From an uncultured Oscillospiraceae bacterium (lineage in GTDB: Bacteria; Bacillota; Clostridia; Oscillospirales; Oscillospiraceae), in NCBI GenBank assembly GCA_934565655.1, contig CAKTIE010000034.1:1-10688 (forward strand): a DNA stretch of 10,688 bases, written 5' to 3'. The notes beneath the pieces are model-generated. The model saw only the letters and a list, made by a program, of their open reading frames with translations. It was not told the DNA's origin and did no database searches. The position numbers were made by a program, and so were the translations under genes. Position 1 is the first letter of the stretch. The number at the start of each line of letters is the position of its first letter. Shown piece by piece: positions 1 to 7,070 of this stretch.

Positions 1-174
1 GAGGGCACCGAGGTCATCGTGAAGCCCCGCGGCTCCTCCGGCACCGCCGATCCTCTGGATCAGCGCTCCAGCGTGGGCTGGAAGGGCATCCACGCCGCCG
101 CCATCCTGTACGACGAGTACATCGTCCGCGTGGAGTGCGGCAGCAGCTATTCTGCGGAAGATAAAAGCAACTAA
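1..174 (+). CDS. Major capsid protein, N4-gp56 family (C-terminal 57 residues, 5' partial)
   Basis: The window opens inside a reading frame that ends at TAA 172-174. The visible 57 residues include the segment GTADPLDQRSSVGWK followed by a hydrophobic strand-rich end (ILYDEYIVRVECG). That pattern is what I know from the C-terminus of N4-gp56-type phage major capsid proteins, which build the head shell. The 'ADPLDQRSxVGWK' stretch is the family signature I rely on; the family call is from memory and only the tail of the protein is seen. It lies just upstream of small and connector-like genes and a tail-hub gene on the same strand, which is the expected order in a virion operon. The start and most of the protein lie to the left of the window. 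Confidence 0.8.
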   Translation, partial: EGTEVIVKPRGSSGTADPLDQRSSVGWKGIHAAAILYDEYIVRVECGSSYSAEDKSN

Positions 175-192
175 CGCAAGGAGGAACGAGAT

Positions 193-405
193 ATGGCAAA
201 GAAGCAGGAGCAGATGGTCAGCGTGACCATCCCCAGAGGTCGCAAGCAGGAGGAGAACTTCGTGATCGTCTCCGTCAACGGCCGAAGCTGGAAGATCATG
301 AAGGGCGTGCAGGTGCAGGTGCCCGGCTATGTGGCAGAGGTGCTGGAAAACGCCAGAATGATGGCGGATGAGGCCCGCCGCTATGTGGACAGAATGGCCG
401 ACTGA
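193..405 (+). CDS. Small phage protein of unknown function, downstream of capsid gene
   Basis: This 70-residue protein is preceded by an AAGGAGG-type ribosome binding site at about 178-184, some 8 bases before the ATG. It has a lysine/arginine-rich N-terminus, a short beta-type segment (residues 22-46, with VNGRSWKIMKG and VQVPGYV), and a charged amphipathic helix at the end (residues 47-70). No cysteine, signal peptide or membrane segment is visible. The 'VNG..(W/Y).I..G..V.VP..VAEVL' layout resembles small proteins I associate with capsid genes in Firmicutes phages, but I know no assigned function. It starts 18 bases after the capsid stop, and its stop region carries the binding site of the next gene, so it is co-expressed with the head genes. 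Confidence 0.75.
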   Translation: MAKKQEQMVSVTIPRGRKQEENFVIVSVNGRSWKIMKGVQVQVPGYVAEVLENARMMADEARRYVDRMAD

Positions 406-410
406 GGAGG
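404..410 (+). promoter_or_regulatory. Ribosome binding site fixing the start of the 119-aa gene
   Basis: GAGGAGG lies 8 bases upstream of ATG 419 and overlaps the stop codon of the preceding gene (TGA 403-405). It decides for ATG 419 over the in-frame ATG at 368, which lies inside the upstream gene and has no such site. Confidence 0.8.
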
Positions 411-418
411 TGGCGCGC

Positions 419-778
419 ATGGCAAACATCACACCGGCACAGGTACTGGAGCAGGTGGACGCGCTGGTGCCCAACCAGTACGCCAAGGCGGAAAAGCTGC
501 GGTGGCTGGCCCAGGCGGAGGGCTTTGTGCTGCGGGAGATCCGCCGGGTGACCGGCGCGCTCCCTCCGCTGGAGGATGACGCGTCGCTGACGGTGGAGGC
601 CCCCTATGACGAGCTGTACCGCCACTATGTGGAGGCGCAGATCCACTACTGCAACGGCGAAATGGCACGCTATAACAGCGCGGCCGCCAGCTGGAACAAC
701 GGCCTGCTGACGTACCGGGACTATGTATGCCGTACCGCCGCGCCGACGCAGGGCGTTAAGGCATTGAAGCTATGCTAA
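419..778 (+). CDS. Probable phage neck / head-tail connector protein
   Basis: This 119-residue protein is almost entirely helical by inspection. Residues 6-46 form a helix with alternating hydrophobics (ITPAQVLEQVDALVPNQY, then KLRWLAQAEGFVLREIRRV). An acidic proline-containing loop follows (47-61), then a second helical half with PYDELYRHYVEAQIHYCNGEM and RYNSAAASWNNGLLTYRDYV. The 'PYDELY..Y...QI.Y.NGE..RYN.A...(F/W)N' pattern is common in small proteins between capsid and tail genes of Firmicutes phages. Its position after the capsid and before the hub fits an adaptor that seals or joins the portal. I recognise the pattern but not a named family, so the role is inferred from shape and position. 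The start at 419 is chosen because of the GAGGAGG at 404-410. Confidence 0.65.
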   Translation: MANITPAQVLEQVDALVPNQYAKAEKLRWLAQAEGFVLREIRRVTGALPPLEDDASLTVEAPYDELYRHYVEAQIHYCNGEMARYNSAAASWNNGLLTYRDYVCRTAAPTQGVKALKLC

Positions 779-785
779 TGCGATC

Positions 786-812
786 GGGGCGGGAGGTTTT
801 TCCTTCCGCCCC
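786..812 (+). other. GC-rich hairpin in the gap between connector and tail-hub genes
   Basis: GGGGCGGGAGG (786-796) pairs with CCTTCCGCCCC (802-812) across a TTTTT loop. This gives eleven pairs, one of them G-U. No T-run follows on the + strand, so it does not look like a classical intrinsic terminator. It sits between the stop at 778 and the AAGGAGG site at about 821-827 of the next gene. It could attenuate transcription, mark an RNA processing point, or protect mRNA ends, any of which would set the ratio of head to tail proteins. Confidence 0.6.
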
Positions 813-833
813 GTGTAAGGAAGGAGGAACCAC

Positions 834-2543
834 ATGTTTCTATCTCAACTGCCTGTTCCGGCGCAGCAGCGCGTGACGGTCAGCAAATTTCTGGGCTATG
901 ACGCGCGGCCCCGGACGCCGCTGGGCGCTTTCGCCCGGATGGAAAATCTGTCCGGCGGCGCGTATCCCACGCTGTCGGTGCGGGAAAAGCGCAAGGCCGT
1001 CATGGCGCTGGACAAGCCCAACGGTCTGGCCGCCAAGGACTGCCTGATCTGGGTGGACGGCCGCACGCTGTACATCAACGGCGCGGCCATGGATCTGACG
1101 CTGACGGACGGAGAAAAGCAATTGGTCAGCATGGGCGCGTATCTGCTGATCTGGCCGGATAAGATGTACGTCAACACACAGGATCTCAGCGACAAGGGCA
1201 GTCTGGAGAACACCAGCCGAACCACCGGCACCGTCACCTTTGCCCTGTGCCGCAGCGACGGCACAGAGTATGAGGGCTATACCACCGGCGCGGCGGCCCC
1301 CGGCTCCCCCGCCAGCGGCGACCTGTGGCTGGACACCGGCAGCGGCGCACTGATGCAGTACGACGGCATGATATGGCAGGCGGTGGGCGACGTGGCCATG
1401 AAGCTCAGCGTCGCCAACATCGGCAAGGGCTTCTCCGCCGGGGACGGCGTGACCGTTTCCGGCTGCACCGGGGCGGCGGTGGACGGCACATGGACGCTGC
1501 TGCAATGCAGCGACAACGCCATCGTTATCGGCGCGGCAGCGGCCATTGAGGGTGAACAGACCACCGCCGTGACGGTGCGGCGCTATGTGCCGGACATGGA
1601 TTTCGTGGTGGAGTGCGGCAACCGGCTGTGGGGCTGCAAATACGGCATCGTGGACGGCAGAAGCGTCAATGCCGTATACGGCAGCGCGCTGGGCGATTTC
1701 CGCAACTGGAACACCTTTGCGGGACTTTCCACCGACAGCTATGCCGCCGACCGGGGCAGCGACGGCGTATTCACCGGCGCGGCGGCCTACCTGGGGACGG
1801 TGCTGTTTTTCAAGGAGAACAGCATGGAGCGGCTGTACATCAGCGCCGCGGGCGCTCACCAGATCACGTCGCTGCAATGCCCCGGCGTGAAGCAGGGCAG
1901 CAGCCGCTCGCTGGCGGTGGCGGACGGCGTACTGTATTTCCACGGCAGCGGCGGCGTGTACGCCTTTGACGGCAGTATGCCGCAGCTGGTATCCGCCTGC
2001 TTCGGTGAGGAGCGGTACGAAAGCGCCGTGGGCGGCGCGGTGGAGGGACAGTACTGGCTGTCAGTCCGGCGAAGCGGCGAGGATCACCTTTTTGTCTACG
2101 ACACCGCACGGAAGCTGTGGCACCGGCAGGACAACCTGCGGGTGAAGCAGTTCGCCGTGACGGACGGCGTGCTGTACGGCCTGACGGCAAGCGGCATCAC
2201 GGCGCTGTACGGCGGCGGTGAGGAGGACGAAGCCCCCTTGGACTGGTACGCGGAGACCGGCGAGCTGGGGCTGGATACGCCGGAGCACAATTACCTGCAG
2301 CGCCTTGAGCTGCGGCTTTGGCCGGACAGCGGCGCATGGGTGGCGGCTCACGTCAGCTACGACGAGGGCCGCACCTGGCAGTACGCGGGCATTCTGCGAG
2401 GCGGCAGCCGTCAGGTGCAGGCCGGGCTGATGGCCGTCCGTCCAGTGCGGTGCTCTCAGCTGCGGCTGCGGCTCAGCGGTCACGGCGGCTGCCGCATTTA
2501 CAGCATCAGCGCCGTGTATGAGAAAGGAAGTGACCTGCCATGA
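834..2543 (+). CDS. Tail-hub / nozzle-like virion protein with repeated beta-strand blades
   Basis: This 569-residue protein has little predicted helix and many repeated short beta motifs ending in D-G, such as VDGRTLYING, VADGVLYFHGSGGVYAFDG and VTDGVLYGLTASG. Repeats of this kind are typical of a beta-propeller. The N-terminal part (about 15-55, with FLGYDARPRTPLGAF then NLSGGAYPTLSVREKR) and the centre (about 252-400, with DMDFVVECGNRLWGCKYG, LGDFRNWNTF, LFFKENSMERLY) resemble short-tail hub proteins of the P22 gp10 / T7 gp12 functional type. Those form the hexameric nozzle under the portal. Residues about 155-250 look like an inserted beta domain. The C-terminal part (about 470-569) is another beta sandwich-like unit. 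AAGGAGG about 6 bases upstream of ATG supports the start, and the gene overlaps the next one by ATGA. The hub assignment rests on motif style and gene order, not on a search. Confidence 0.65.
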   Translation: MFLSQLPVPAQQRVTVSKFLGYDARPRTPLGAFARMENLSGGAYPTLSVREKRKAVMALDKPNGLAAKDCLIWVDGRTLYINGAAMDLTLTDGEKQLVSMGAYLLIWPDKMYVNTQDLSDKGSLENTSRTTGTVTFALCRSDGTEYEGYTTGAAAPGSPASGDLWLDTGSGALMQYDGMIWQAVGDVAMKLSVANIGKGFSAGDGVTVSGCTGAAVDGTWTLLQCSDNAIVIGAAAAIEGEQTTAVTVRRYVPDMDFVVECGNRLWGCKYGIVDGRSVNAVYGSALGDFRNWNTFAGLSTDSYAADRGSDGVFTGAAAYLGTVLFFKENSMERLYISAAGAHQITSLQCPGVKQGSSRSLAVADGVLYFHGSGGVYAFDGSMPQLVSACFGEERYESAVGGAVEGQYWLSVRRSGEDHLFVYDTARKLWHRQDNLRVKQFAVTDGVLYGLTASGITALYGGGEEDEAPLDWYAETGELGLDTPEHNYLQRLELRLWPDSGAWVAAHVSYDEGRTWQYAGILRGGSRQVQAGLMAVRPVRCSQLRLRLSGHGGCRIYSISAVYEKGSDLP

Positions 2544-3298
2544 GCGATTTTCCCATGCCGCCCTACCCCAACGGGTCGGTGCAGCAGCAGCTGACACAGC
2601 AGTACTCCTATCTCTTTCAGATGGCGCAACAGCTGAACATGGCGCTGGCGGCGCTGGAGGGCGGCACGGTATCGGCCTCCGGAGGCAGCGGCCCGCAGCG
2701 AAAGGGCGGCGCGGCGGCTTCCGGCGCTGCTTCGCCCCCGGACAATGAGCAGTTCCAGAATCTGAAGGCCATGATCATCAAGACCGCCCAGCAGGTAACG
2801 CGGAGCATGGAGCAGCTGGAGGTGCGGCTGAGCGAGGAGTATGTGGCCGCGTCCCAGTTCGGCACCTATGTGCAGCGGCTGAGCGCCTATCTGGAAGCCA
2901 ATCCCGAGGCGCTGACACAGTATTACAGCTTTTGCAGCGATCTGGCCGCCAACGTGGCGGCGGTGGACGCCGCCTTTTCCAGCTACCGGCTGGATACGGA
3001 GGGCTACATCCGCACAGGTATCGTGTACTATGACGGCCCCGCCCCGGTTTACGGCGTGGCGGTGGGACAGAATCTGACCACCACGGAGATCGACGGCAGA
3101 CAGGTGGTGGAGCAGAACAACTTCCGGGCCGTATTCACCGCCCAGAAGCTGAGCTTCTGGCAGGACAGCACGGAGATCGCCTATGTGTCCAACAACCGGC
3201 TGTATATCACCAGCATCACCGTGCTGGACAGCATCAGCATCGGCTCGTGGCGCATGGAAAGCGGCAGCGGACTGACATTCAAATGGATCGGAGGATAA
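2540..3298 (+). CDS. Phage minor tail protein: helical N-terminus, beta C-terminal domain
   Basis: This 252-residue protein starts with an ATG that overlaps the previous stop (ATGA, 2540-2543), implying translational coupling. Residues 13-40 are a Gln-rich helix and 41-68 a Gly/Ala/Ser/Pro linker. Residues 70-150 form a long, probably coiled-coil helical region, and 155-252 are beta-rich. The C-terminal stretch with AQKLSFWQDSTEIAYVSNN, LYITSITVLDSI and IGSWRM follows a pattern I know from minor structural or distal tail proteins of Firmicutes phages ('L.F.....E.AY.sn..LyIt......IG'). It lies between the hub gene and the fibre gene, so a job in joining the fibre to the tail is likely. No enzymatic motif is visible. 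The exact role is inference. Confidence 0.65.
   Translation: MSDFPMPPYPNGSVQQQLTQQYSYLFQMAQQLNMALAALEGGTVSASGGSGPQRKGGAAASGAASPPDNEQFQNLKAMIIKTAQQVTRSMEQLEVRLSEEYVAASQFGTYVQRLSAYLEANPEALTQYYSFCSDLAANVAAVDAAFSSYRLDTEGYIRTGIVYYDGPAPVYGVAVGQNLTTTEIDGRQVVEQNNFRAVFTAQKLSFWQDSTEIAYVSNNRLYITSITVLDSISIGSWRMESGSGLTFKWIGG
3290..3294 (+). promoter_or_regulatory. Ribosome binding site fixing the start of the tail-fibre gene
   Basis: GGAGG lies 6 bases before ATG 3301 and overlaps the end of the preceding gene. The in-frame ATG at 3247 would overlap that gene by about 50 bases and add an 18-residue basic leader with no family-like features, so ATG 3301 is preferred. Confidence 0.8.
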
Positions 3299-3300
3299 CC

Positions 3301-4875
3301 ATGGCATATACGGAAAAGGATTTCAATCTCAGCTGGGGCGACATCACCATCGGCCAGGCCAACACACTGGTGGTGACCCGGCCCTCGGCCCTGTACAGCT
3401 TCTCCTTCCGCTATGACTTTCAGGGCGTCAGCGCCGCCGTCAGCGATGCGGAGTTGACGGTCGTCTCCCAGAACGACACCCGCGTGGTATACAGCTGGAC
3501 GCCGGAGGAGAGCCTGTCGCTGGCCATTCCCGACAGCGTATCCGGTAGCGGTACGCTGACCATGACGGTGGCCTTCAACAGCAGCATTCCCCAGCTGAGC
3601 AACCCCAACTACTGCACCAAGACCTACGCCTTTACCGCCTATGTGCCGGACACCATGCGCCCCAGCGCCACGCTGACGGTGGCGCTGGTGAACGACAACG
3701 ACCTGCTGAAGCAGTGGGGTCTGTGGGTGCGGGGCATGAGCTGCCTGCAATATGAGGTGCAGGCCAGCGCCGTGGGCGGCGCGTCTCTGGCGGAGTGCCG
3801 GTTCACCTTTGCCGGGCAGACCGTGAAGGGCTTTTCCGGCACCACGGCGCCCATCGGCATGGCGGGCACCCTGACGCCTACCGCCACGGTCACCGATTCC
3901 CGCGGACGCACCACCACCGTCAGCGCCGCGGCGGTATCGGTATTCGACTATCAGACGCCGTCGCTGCAGACCTCGGTGGCTTTCCGATGCAATGCCGCCG
4001 GAGTGGAGGACAGCGGCGGCGCATGCCTGCGGGTGAAAGCCACCGGCTCCTGCTGGCCGCTGGACGGCCGCAACACCGTGACGCTGCGGGCCAGATACCG
4101 CAAGGTAGGCGGCACCTACGGCGGCTATACCACGCTGGCGAGCGGTCTGACCACGCAGATCGCCTCCACGCTGGAGAAGGACGCCACCTATGAGGTGGAG
4201 CTGTCCGCCATCGACACGGTGGGCAGCGTCCGGGCCGTCAGCTACACCTCCTCCAACGCGGCGGTGGCGTTCCATCTCCGCGCCGGCGGGGTAGGCGCGG
4301 CATTCGGCAAGCTGGCAGACAGCCCCTCCCTGCAATGCGCGTGGGACGCAGGCTTCGATGGTGATGTGACCGTAGCGGGCAAGGTAGCGGCAGGCAGCCT
4401 GACCGTGGGCGGCAGGACGCTTCTCGATCTGCTGTATCCGGTGGGGGCGCTGTATCTGTCCGCCAACGCCGCCGATCCCGGTACGGTACTGGGCGGCACA
4501 TGGCAGCGGATCCAGGATCGCTTCCTGCTGGCGGCAGGCGAAGGCTATGCCGCCGGAAGCACCGGCGGCCAGGCACAGCGGACGCTGACGGCCGACCAGC
4601 TACCGCCCCACACCCATCGGGTAAACGGCTACACCGACGCGCAGGAGATGAGCCACCGCCACAGCCTGCCCAACATCGCCCAGGGCGGCAGCGGCTCCGG
4701 CGCTTATGCCGAAAGCTGGAGCGGCGGCAGCGGCAGCCGCGAGCTGTACACCGATCTCTTCAGCAACACCCATAACCACAGCCTTGATCTGACCTCCCAG
4801 GCCACCGGCGGCGGGCAGGCCGTCGATATGATGCCGCCCTATCTGGCGGTATATGTCTGGCAGCGGATCAGCTGA
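3301..4875 (+). CDS. Phage tail fibre / receptor-binding protein with collar-type C-terminal tip
   Basis: This 524-residue protein is nearly all beta. Residues 1-220 carry Thr/Val/Ser-rich immunoglobulin-like strands, and 220-320 continue with similar repeats. Residues 320-350 contain VAFHLRAGGVGAAFGKLAD, the pattern that precedes the trimeric tip in many Firmicutes phage tail proteins (DUF859-like). From about 377 the C-terminal domain reads LYPVGALYLSANAADP, GGTWQRIQDRFLLAAG, YAAGSTGGQAQ, PPHTH and finally MPPYLAVYVWQRI. This is the tail-collar / receptor-binding tip common to fibres and baseplate proteins. Three HxH motifs (H437/H439, H452/H454, H491/H493) lie in the tip. HxH pairs bind iron in the T4 gp37 needle, so metal binding is plausible here. 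The protein should bind the host surface. No chaperone gene follows. Confidence 0.8.
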   Translation: MAYTEKDFNLSWGDITIGQANTLVVTRPSALYSFSFRYDFQGVSAAVSDAELTVVSQNDTRVVYSWTPEESLSLAIPDSVSGSGTLTMTVAFNSSIPQLSNPNYCTKTYAFTAYVPDTMRPSATLTVALVNDNDLLKQWGLWVRGMSCLQYEVQASAVGGASLAECRFTFAGQTVKGFSGTTAPIGMAGTLTPTATVTDSRGRTTTVSAAAVSVFDYQTPSLQTSVAFRCNAAGVEDSGGACLRVKATGSCWPLDGRNTVTLRARYRKVGGTYGGYTTLASGLTTQIASTLEKDATYEVELSAIDTVGSVRAVSYTSSNAAVAFHLRAGGVGAAFGKLADSPSLQCAWDAGFDGDVTVAGKVAAGSLTVGGRTLLDLLYPVGALYLSANAADPGTVLGGTWQRIQDRFLLAAGEGYAAGSTGGQAQRTLTADQLPPHTHRVNGYTDAQEMSHRHSLPNIAQGGSGSGAYAESWSGGSGSRELYTDLFSNTHNHSLDLTSQATGGGQAVDMMPPYLAVYVWQRIS

Positions 4876-4904
4876 ATATTTTTCAAGATAAGGAGAGCAC
4901 AACT

Positions 4905-6026
4905 ATGGCATCTACTTACCGCCAGGTGGGGTATGGCTCCACTGGCAGCGCCGTCAGCAAGCTGCAGACCGTGCTGAACGAGCACGGCTACGATCTGGCT
5001 GTGGACGGCATTTTCGGTGAAAAGACGCGGGCCGCCGTGCGGGACTATCAGCAGAAGAATGGCCTGAAGCTGGACGGTATCGCGGGCAAGGAGACCTGGG
5101 GCAGTCTGCTGGCCAAGCCCAGCTATTCCGGCAGCACCGGAAGCGGCAGCGGTTCCTCCGGCACGGTGATGGGCTCCGTCTCCGCAGGCACCGCCGCGGC
5201 GCTGAAGGAGCTGGAGAAGGGCTATACCCCCTCCAGCGATGTGGAGGCGGCCCGCAGTCTGCTGGACAGCATGGCGTCGCTGCGGCCCGCCGACTACAAG
5301 TCCAGCTTTTCCGCACAGCTGGAGGCGCTGTACCAGGAGATCAGCGGCCGTCCCGGCTTTTCCTATGATCCCGCATCCGACGCGGCATTCCAGTCCTATG
5401 CCGCCCAATACGCCCGGCAGGGCCGCGCCGCCATGACGGACACCCTGGGCCAGACCGCCCATCTTACCGGCGGTTACGGCTCCAGCTATGCACAGTCCGC
5501 CGCCCAACAGTCCTATCAGCAGCATTTGCAGCAGCTGTCCGACGTGCTGCCGCAGCTGCAGTCGGCAGCCTATAACCGCTACCGTGACGCGGGCGAGGCG
5601 CTGCTGGATCGCTACGGCCTGCTGCAGGAGCAGGAGGACGCGGAATACGGCCGCTGGCAGGATGAGGTGGCGGCATGGCAGAAGGAAGTCTCCCAGGCTC
5701 AGAGCCAGTATGACCAGATCAGCAGCCGCGACCTGAAAAACTATCAGCTGCTGCTGGACTATTTCGCCGACAAGGCCGCCGCGGAACAGAAGGGCATGCG
5801 CACCTCCTCCACCAACGGCTCCGCCGTTTCCAGCATCGGCAACACGGCGTCCCTCAGCTCGGTGGCGGCGGGAAGTCTGGAAAGGACCATGCGCAACTAT
5901 CTGAAAAGCGGCAGCCCCCAGAAGGCCGAAGCGCTGATCGAGCAGTATAAGGCCCGCATGACCCCGGCGCAGAAAGCCCGTTTCGAGGCGCTTTTCGCTG
6001 AATGGGATCATCCTCTCCACTGGTAA
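4905..6026 (+). CDS. Peptidoglycan-binding / long-helix virion protein, candidate ejected internal protein
   Basis: This 373-residue protein has an AAGGAGAG site 9 bases before ATG. Residues 7-70 match the PG_binding_1 fold: GSTGSAVSKLQTVL, VDGIFGEKTRAAVRDYQQ, LDGIAGKETWGSLL. A Ser/Gly linker (72-92) joins this to an Ala/Gln/Glu-rich helical body (93-296), which includes FSYDPASDAAFQSYAAQYARQG and LTGGYGSSYAQSAAQQSYQQHL. A polar break (297-320) and a last helical pair (321-366) follow. The 'FSYDP..D..FQ.Y..QY.RQGR.AM.DT.GQ.A.LTGGYGSSYAQ' core is one I recall from internal or tape-measure-like proteins of Firmicutes phages. No catalytic cell-wall hydrolase domain is visible, so it is probably not the endolysin. 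In a short-tailed phage it could leave the head at infection and engage the cell wall. That role is inference. It is the last virion gene before the strand and style change. Confidence 0.65.
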   Translation: MASTYRQVGYGSTGSAVSKLQTVLNEHGYDLAVDGIFGEKTRAAVRDYQQKNGLKLDGIAGKETWGSLLAKPSYSGSTGSGSGSSGTVMGSVSAGTAAALKELEKGYTPSSDVEAARSLLDSMASLRPADYKSSFSAQLEALYQEISGRPGFSYDPASDAAFQSYAAQYARQGRAAMTDTLGQTAHLTGGYGSSYAQSAAQQSYQQHLQQLSDVLPQLQSAAYNRYRDAGEALLDRYGLLQEQEDAEYGRWQDEVAAWQKEVSQAQSQYDQISSRDLKNYQLLLDYFADKAAAEQKGMRTSSTNGSAVSSIGNTASLSSVAAGSLERTMRNYLKSGSPQKAEALIEQYKARMTPAQKARFEALFAEWDHPLHW

Positions 6027-6064
6027 ACGCCCCGTTTCTCTTCCGCCGGTCGGGAAAAATGTAG

Positions 6065-6093
6065 TTGCTTTTAGCGGCAGGATATGGTAGTAT
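6065..6093 (+). promoter_or_regulatory. Candidate sigma-A promoter for the sortase gene
   Basis: TTGCTT (6065-6070) and TAGTAT (6088-6093) are separated by exactly 17 bases, with transcription expected to start near 6100. The match is moderate (3/6 and 4/6), but it lies in the only AT-richer gap of the region and directly ahead of a structured leader and a gene with its own terminator. Confidence 0.5.
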
Positions 6094-6100
6094 GTGGATA

Positions 6101-6128
6101 AGCGCTGTGATGCCTGACATCCGGCGCT
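6101..6128 (+). other. Leader hairpin at the expected 5' end of the sortase mRNA
   Basis: AGCGC (6101-6105) pairs with GCGCT (6124-6128), and inside it GATG (6109-6112) pairs with CATC (6118-6121) around a CCTGA loop. A further TGTGG (6093-6097) / CCACA (6134-6138) pair flanks it, but part of that lies upstream of the expected start. A 5'-terminal hairpin can stabilise mRNA. It could instead be a protein-binding inverted repeat. No riboswitch class is recognised. Confidence 0.4.
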
Positions 6129-6179
6129 GTTCCCCACAGGCCGCGCATCGAGCACCCGGCCAAGCGAAAGGAGAAGAAA

Positions 6180-7070
6180 ATGAAAGAAAAATTTGACTGC
6201 TTTATGCAGGCTCTTCCTATGAGCGGACGCACTTTTACCCGGCTGCTGGTTCTGACCCTGTCTCTGGTGCTGGTTCTGGCACTGGCGGGCTGCGGCGGCG
6301 GCAGCGACACCCCCGATGATCCCGACAATTCGACCGATGATCCCGCTGTGGTAGAGCCCAGCATTGAGGATCGCGTGGAGCCGGATCCCATTGTGGAGCC
6401 GGAGGGCATGGAGGCCACCTTCACCAAGTACAAGGATGTATACGCATGGCTGGACATTCCCGAATTCAAGACCGCGCTGGGCACCAGCACCGATCTGTCC
6501 TACCCCGTGGCGCAGCACCCCACTGACCGCGAGTTCTATCTGAACCGCGATCTGGACGGCAACACCAACAAGGCCGGCACCATCTTCAGCGAGGCGACCT
6601 GCGAGGGCAAGACCATCAACAGCCGCGACCTGAACGACCCTGTCACCGTGCTGTACGGCCATAATATGGCCAACCGCACCATGTTCGGTGGCTTGCAGAC
6701 CTTTGTCAGCAAGATGGACTTCAGCCAGCAGCATCTGGTATACATGTATCAGAAGGATCGCCGCGTGACCTATCAGATCGTGGGCGGCATGCAGTATGAC
6801 CTGAGCCACATCATCTACTATCACGACTTCTCCAACGACGAAGTGTTCAACAGCTTCTTCGACCAGCTGTGGAAGGAGACCGAGGGTTCCACCAACCTGG
6901 ATAAGGACAACAAGCCCGTAGCCGGTGACAAGGTGCTGATCCTGTCGGTGTGCAAGAACGGCGATGACAACCATCGTTACCTGATCGTCTGCAAGATGAT
7001 CGAGGACACCGCCGATCCCACCACCTGGGCGCTGAAGGATACCGCGGCGGCGGATACCAAGACCAACTAA
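6180..7070 (+). CDS. Class B sortase, lipoprotein form
   Basis: This 296-residue protein starts at an ATG with AAAGGAG 6 bases upstream. A basic N-terminal part (1-21) leads into a hydrophobic stretch (22-36) and the lipobox L35-A36-G37-C38, so it should be lipidated at C38 and held on the outer membrane face. An acidic Asp/Pro-rich tether follows (41-75), then a sortase domain (about 85-275). Seen in order are YPVAQHPTDREFYLNRDLDG, LYGHNM with catalytic His161, ILSVC with catalytic Cys258, and RYLIV with Arg266. The H/C/R triad and the 'YPV.Q..DN..YL...' region match class B sortases, which cleave sorting signals and join proteins to peptidoglycan or to each other. The motif before the cysteine is LSVC rather than the usual LSTC. 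No substrate gene with a sorting signal is seen nearby. The gene has its own promoter and terminator, so it is probably a monocistronic host gene, but cargo of the adjacent prophage is possible. Confidence 0.85.
   Translation: MKEKFDCFMQALPMSGRTFTRLLVLTLSLVLVLALAGCGGGSDTPDDPDNSTDDPAVVEPSIEDRVEPDPIVEPEGMEATFTKYKDVYAWLDIPEFKTALGTSTDLSYPVAQHPTDREFYLNRDLDGNTNKAGTIFSEATCEGKTINSRDLNDPVTVLYGHNMANRTMFGGLQTFVSKMDFSQQHLVYMYQKDRRVTYQIVGGMQYDLSHIIYYHDFSNDEVFNSFFDQLWKETEGSTNLDKDNKPVAGDKVLILSVCKNGDDNHRYLIVCKMIEDTADPTTWALKDTAAADTKTN

Noticed and set aside
840..1943. 367-codon open frame on the - strand
   Set aside because: It mirrors the tail-hub gene. The encoded sequence is Ala/Gly/His/Arg-rich with no motif.
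4905..5115. Endolysin
   Set aside because: Only a peptidoglycan-binding domain is seen. The rest is helical, without amidase, lysozyme or peptidase motifs.
1..6026. Contractile tailocin or phage-tail-like injection system
   Set aside because: The presence of a capsid protein and absence of sheath, tube and baseplate spike genes argue for a DNA-carrying short-tailed phage instead.
6030..6060. Possible terminator after the last virion gene
   Set aside because: TTCCG/CGGGAA near 6040-6056 pairs with a bulge over five bases only. It is followed by AAAAA, not T, so it is not convincing.
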